A DNA stretch of 64,000 bases, taken from contig CBDDCY010000012.1 of the NCBI GenBank assembly GCA_965226435.1, positions 620,001 through 684,000 on the forward strand, given 5' to 3'. Made by a program: the position numbers and the translations under genes. This document shows, piece by piece, positions 63,085-64,000 of this stretch (its first letter is position 1; each line of letters starts with the position of its first letter). Under the pieces are notes generated by a model, which worked only from the letters and a program-made list of their open reading frames with translations, searched no databases and was not told where the DNA came from. Source of the DNA: UBA6623 sp965226435. Its GTDB lineage: Bacteria; Acidobacteriota; Terriglobia; Bryobacterales; UBA6623.

Positions 63085-64000
63085 TCACGGTTCCCGGACT
63101 TCGAGGACTTGATCGGCGGCCACGTCCTCGAAGACTTGCACCGCGCCGCCGGGCCAATGCAATTCGATCTCTCGAATGCGAGCGTCCTCCCCCAGACCGA
63201 AGTGGACTCGTTGATCCGATGCGCCGGCGTAACCCACCGCCGTTGTCGCGTGATTGTATTGCACCGCGCCTGATTCCGTCGTCAGCTTGATCTTCGTGCC
63301 GATGCCGTCGCGGTTACTTTTCGAGCCGATCAAACGCAACAGAATCCAGTGCCGCGCGGGCTCGGAAACGTTGTAGAGAATCTCCGCCGGCTCGCCGATC
63401 GCCGACACGACAACGTCGATCCGCCCATCGCCGTCCAAGTCCCCGAAAGCCGTCCCGCGATGGGCGGCGGCGGTTTCGAGACCGGCGGCCCCGCCGACAT
63501 GCTCGAACGTGCCATTGCCGCGATTCTGAAATACGGCGTTGGCAAGCCCATACCTCTGTTCGCGGTAGAGCTCCAAGTTTTCGCTGACGTGTGAGTTGGC
63601 CGTGAAAATGTCTTTCCAACCGTCGCCGTCGAAATCGAAAGCGCCGTTCCCCCAGCCGCTCATCGTGTTCGAGCTGAGCCCGATCAGAGCGCTATAGGTG
63701 GCGTCAACAAACAGCCCGCCGCCCTCGTTCATGAATAAGGGGTAGGTTTCGTTGGTCAGAGCCGTGATCGTCACGTCGGGGAGGCCGTCGTTGTCGAGGT
63801 CGCGAAAGTCGAGCCCCATGCTCGAAACCGGAATGCCGTCTTCGGTGAAAGCCACGGCCGCCTCGACAGCAACTTCCTCAAAGTGCTCCCCGTCGACGTT
63901 GCGGAAAAGAAAGTTGCGCTCGCTGTCGTTGGTGACGAAAATGTCGGGCCGGCCATCGTCGTTGTAATCGGCGACGGCGGCGCTCATGCCCTTGCCGATG
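63085..64000 (-). CDS. CRTAC1-type FG-GAP/ASPIC-UnbV protein, 5' part beyond the window
   Basis: At least 305 residues; the N-terminus lies past position 64000 and the frame is open at the edge (IGKGM). Repeated calcium-binding FG-GAP/VCBS motifs: D-Y-N-D-D-G-R-P-D-I-F, DLDNDGLPDVTITALT, DFDGDGWKDIFTANS and DLDGDGRIDVVVSAIG. An ASPIC/UnbV domain follows (HWILLRLIGSKSNRDGIGTKI, ELHWPGGAVQVFEDVAADQV). Such secreted propeller proteins bind ligands or surfaces and are abundant in Acidobacteriota and Planctomycetota. It is followed by a small membrane protein 6 bp downstream. Confidence 0.9.
   Translation of the reverse strand, partial: IGKGMSAAVADYNDDGRPDIFVTNDSERNFLFRNVDGEHFEEVAVEAAVAFTEDGIPVSSMGLDFRDLDNDGLPDVTITALTNETYPLFMNEGGGLFVDATYSALIGLSSNTMSGWGNGAFDFDGDGWKDIFTANSHVSENLELYREQRYGLANAVFQNRGNGTFEHVGGAAGLETAAAHRGTAFGDLDGDGRIDVVVSAIGEPAEILYNVSEPARHWILLRLIGSKSNRDGIGTKIKLTTESGAVQYNHATTAVGYAGASDQRVHFGLGEDARIREIELHWPGGAVQVFEDVAADQVLEVREP

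Overview
The window is high-GC chromosomal DNA from a free-living heterotrophic Gram-negative-type bacterium, most likely Acidobacteriota (Bryobacterales/Solibacter-like). Planctomycetota or a related uncultured phylum cannot be excluded. The pointers are the accessory families: DUF1501, DUF1549/DUF1553 (PSD1), ThuA, CRTAC1-type FG-GAP/ASPIC, sulfatase, DUF4139, RraA-like and S9 peptidase, together with heptose activation (rfaE2) and O-antigen ligases that imply an LPS outer membrane. The assignment is inference; no rRNA is present.

Layout. 0-8.2 kb: a coiled-coil repeat protein with a C-terminal anchor, Nudix-mutS2, a PilZ protein and a lactonase lipoprotein. 8.4-10 kb: tRNA-Leu(TAA), then a decayed integrated element (integrase C-terminus, a tRNA-Met 3' fragment). 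10-19 kb: cupin, S9 peptidase, DUF4139 protein, rfaE2-mfd. 19-28.4 kb: two membrane-associated unknowns, then a minus-strand surface-polysaccharide block (O-antigen ligase, UDP-glucose dehydrogenase, GT4, Wzy-like protein, FkbH-like protein). 28.5-36 kb: an IS630-family element, a tartrate/isopropylmalate-type dehydrogenase, a heme-binding DUF3365 protein, and a membrane glycosyltransferase split by an IS1202-like (ISNCY) element with a 16-bp target duplication. 35.4-38.3 kb: a DUF1501 gene that stops making sense near 36720, an inverted PAS fragment, and a hybrid sensor kinase without its own 5' end. 38.4-53.8 kb: SDR, endo/exonuclease-phosphatase, PilZ-PAS, LysR, a lipoprotein-like gene cut by an in-frame UAG, alpha/beta hydrolase, sulfatase, grpE-dnaJ, PLP decarboxylase, PSD1 and ThuA. 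53.9-64 kb: an unknown, a SAM methyltransferase, a DsbD-alpha-like protein, a candidate selenoprotein, tRNA-fMet, an epimerase, a GT4 gene with a TGG-to-TGA change, a zinc-ribbon/M23-like protein, RraA-like, thiD, a membrane protein and a CRTAC1 protein truncated by the window end.

Most interesting signal: at 56202-57455 (minus) a secreted thioredoxin-like protein is interrupted by an in-frame UGA exactly where the second cysteine of a CxxC motif would sit (Cys56-Glu-Pro-UGA59). The frame stays open to a c-type heme motif and two PDZ domains. A compact hairpin with a GGU apical loop and a bulged U lies just downstream, where a bacterial SECIS element should be. It sits in a same-strand set with a DsbD-alpha-like protein and a lipoprotein methyltransferase, so an undescribed Sec-dependent envelope redox system is plausible.

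The window is also rich in small dispersed repeats. An 82-nt element occurs three times without gaps, each time abutting or supplying the stop codon of the gene read against it. A 27-29-nt palindrome occurs three times. There are also a 209-bp inverted-repeat element and a REPIN-like doublet. All identities are hand alignments and family calls come from motif recognition; no database search was run.
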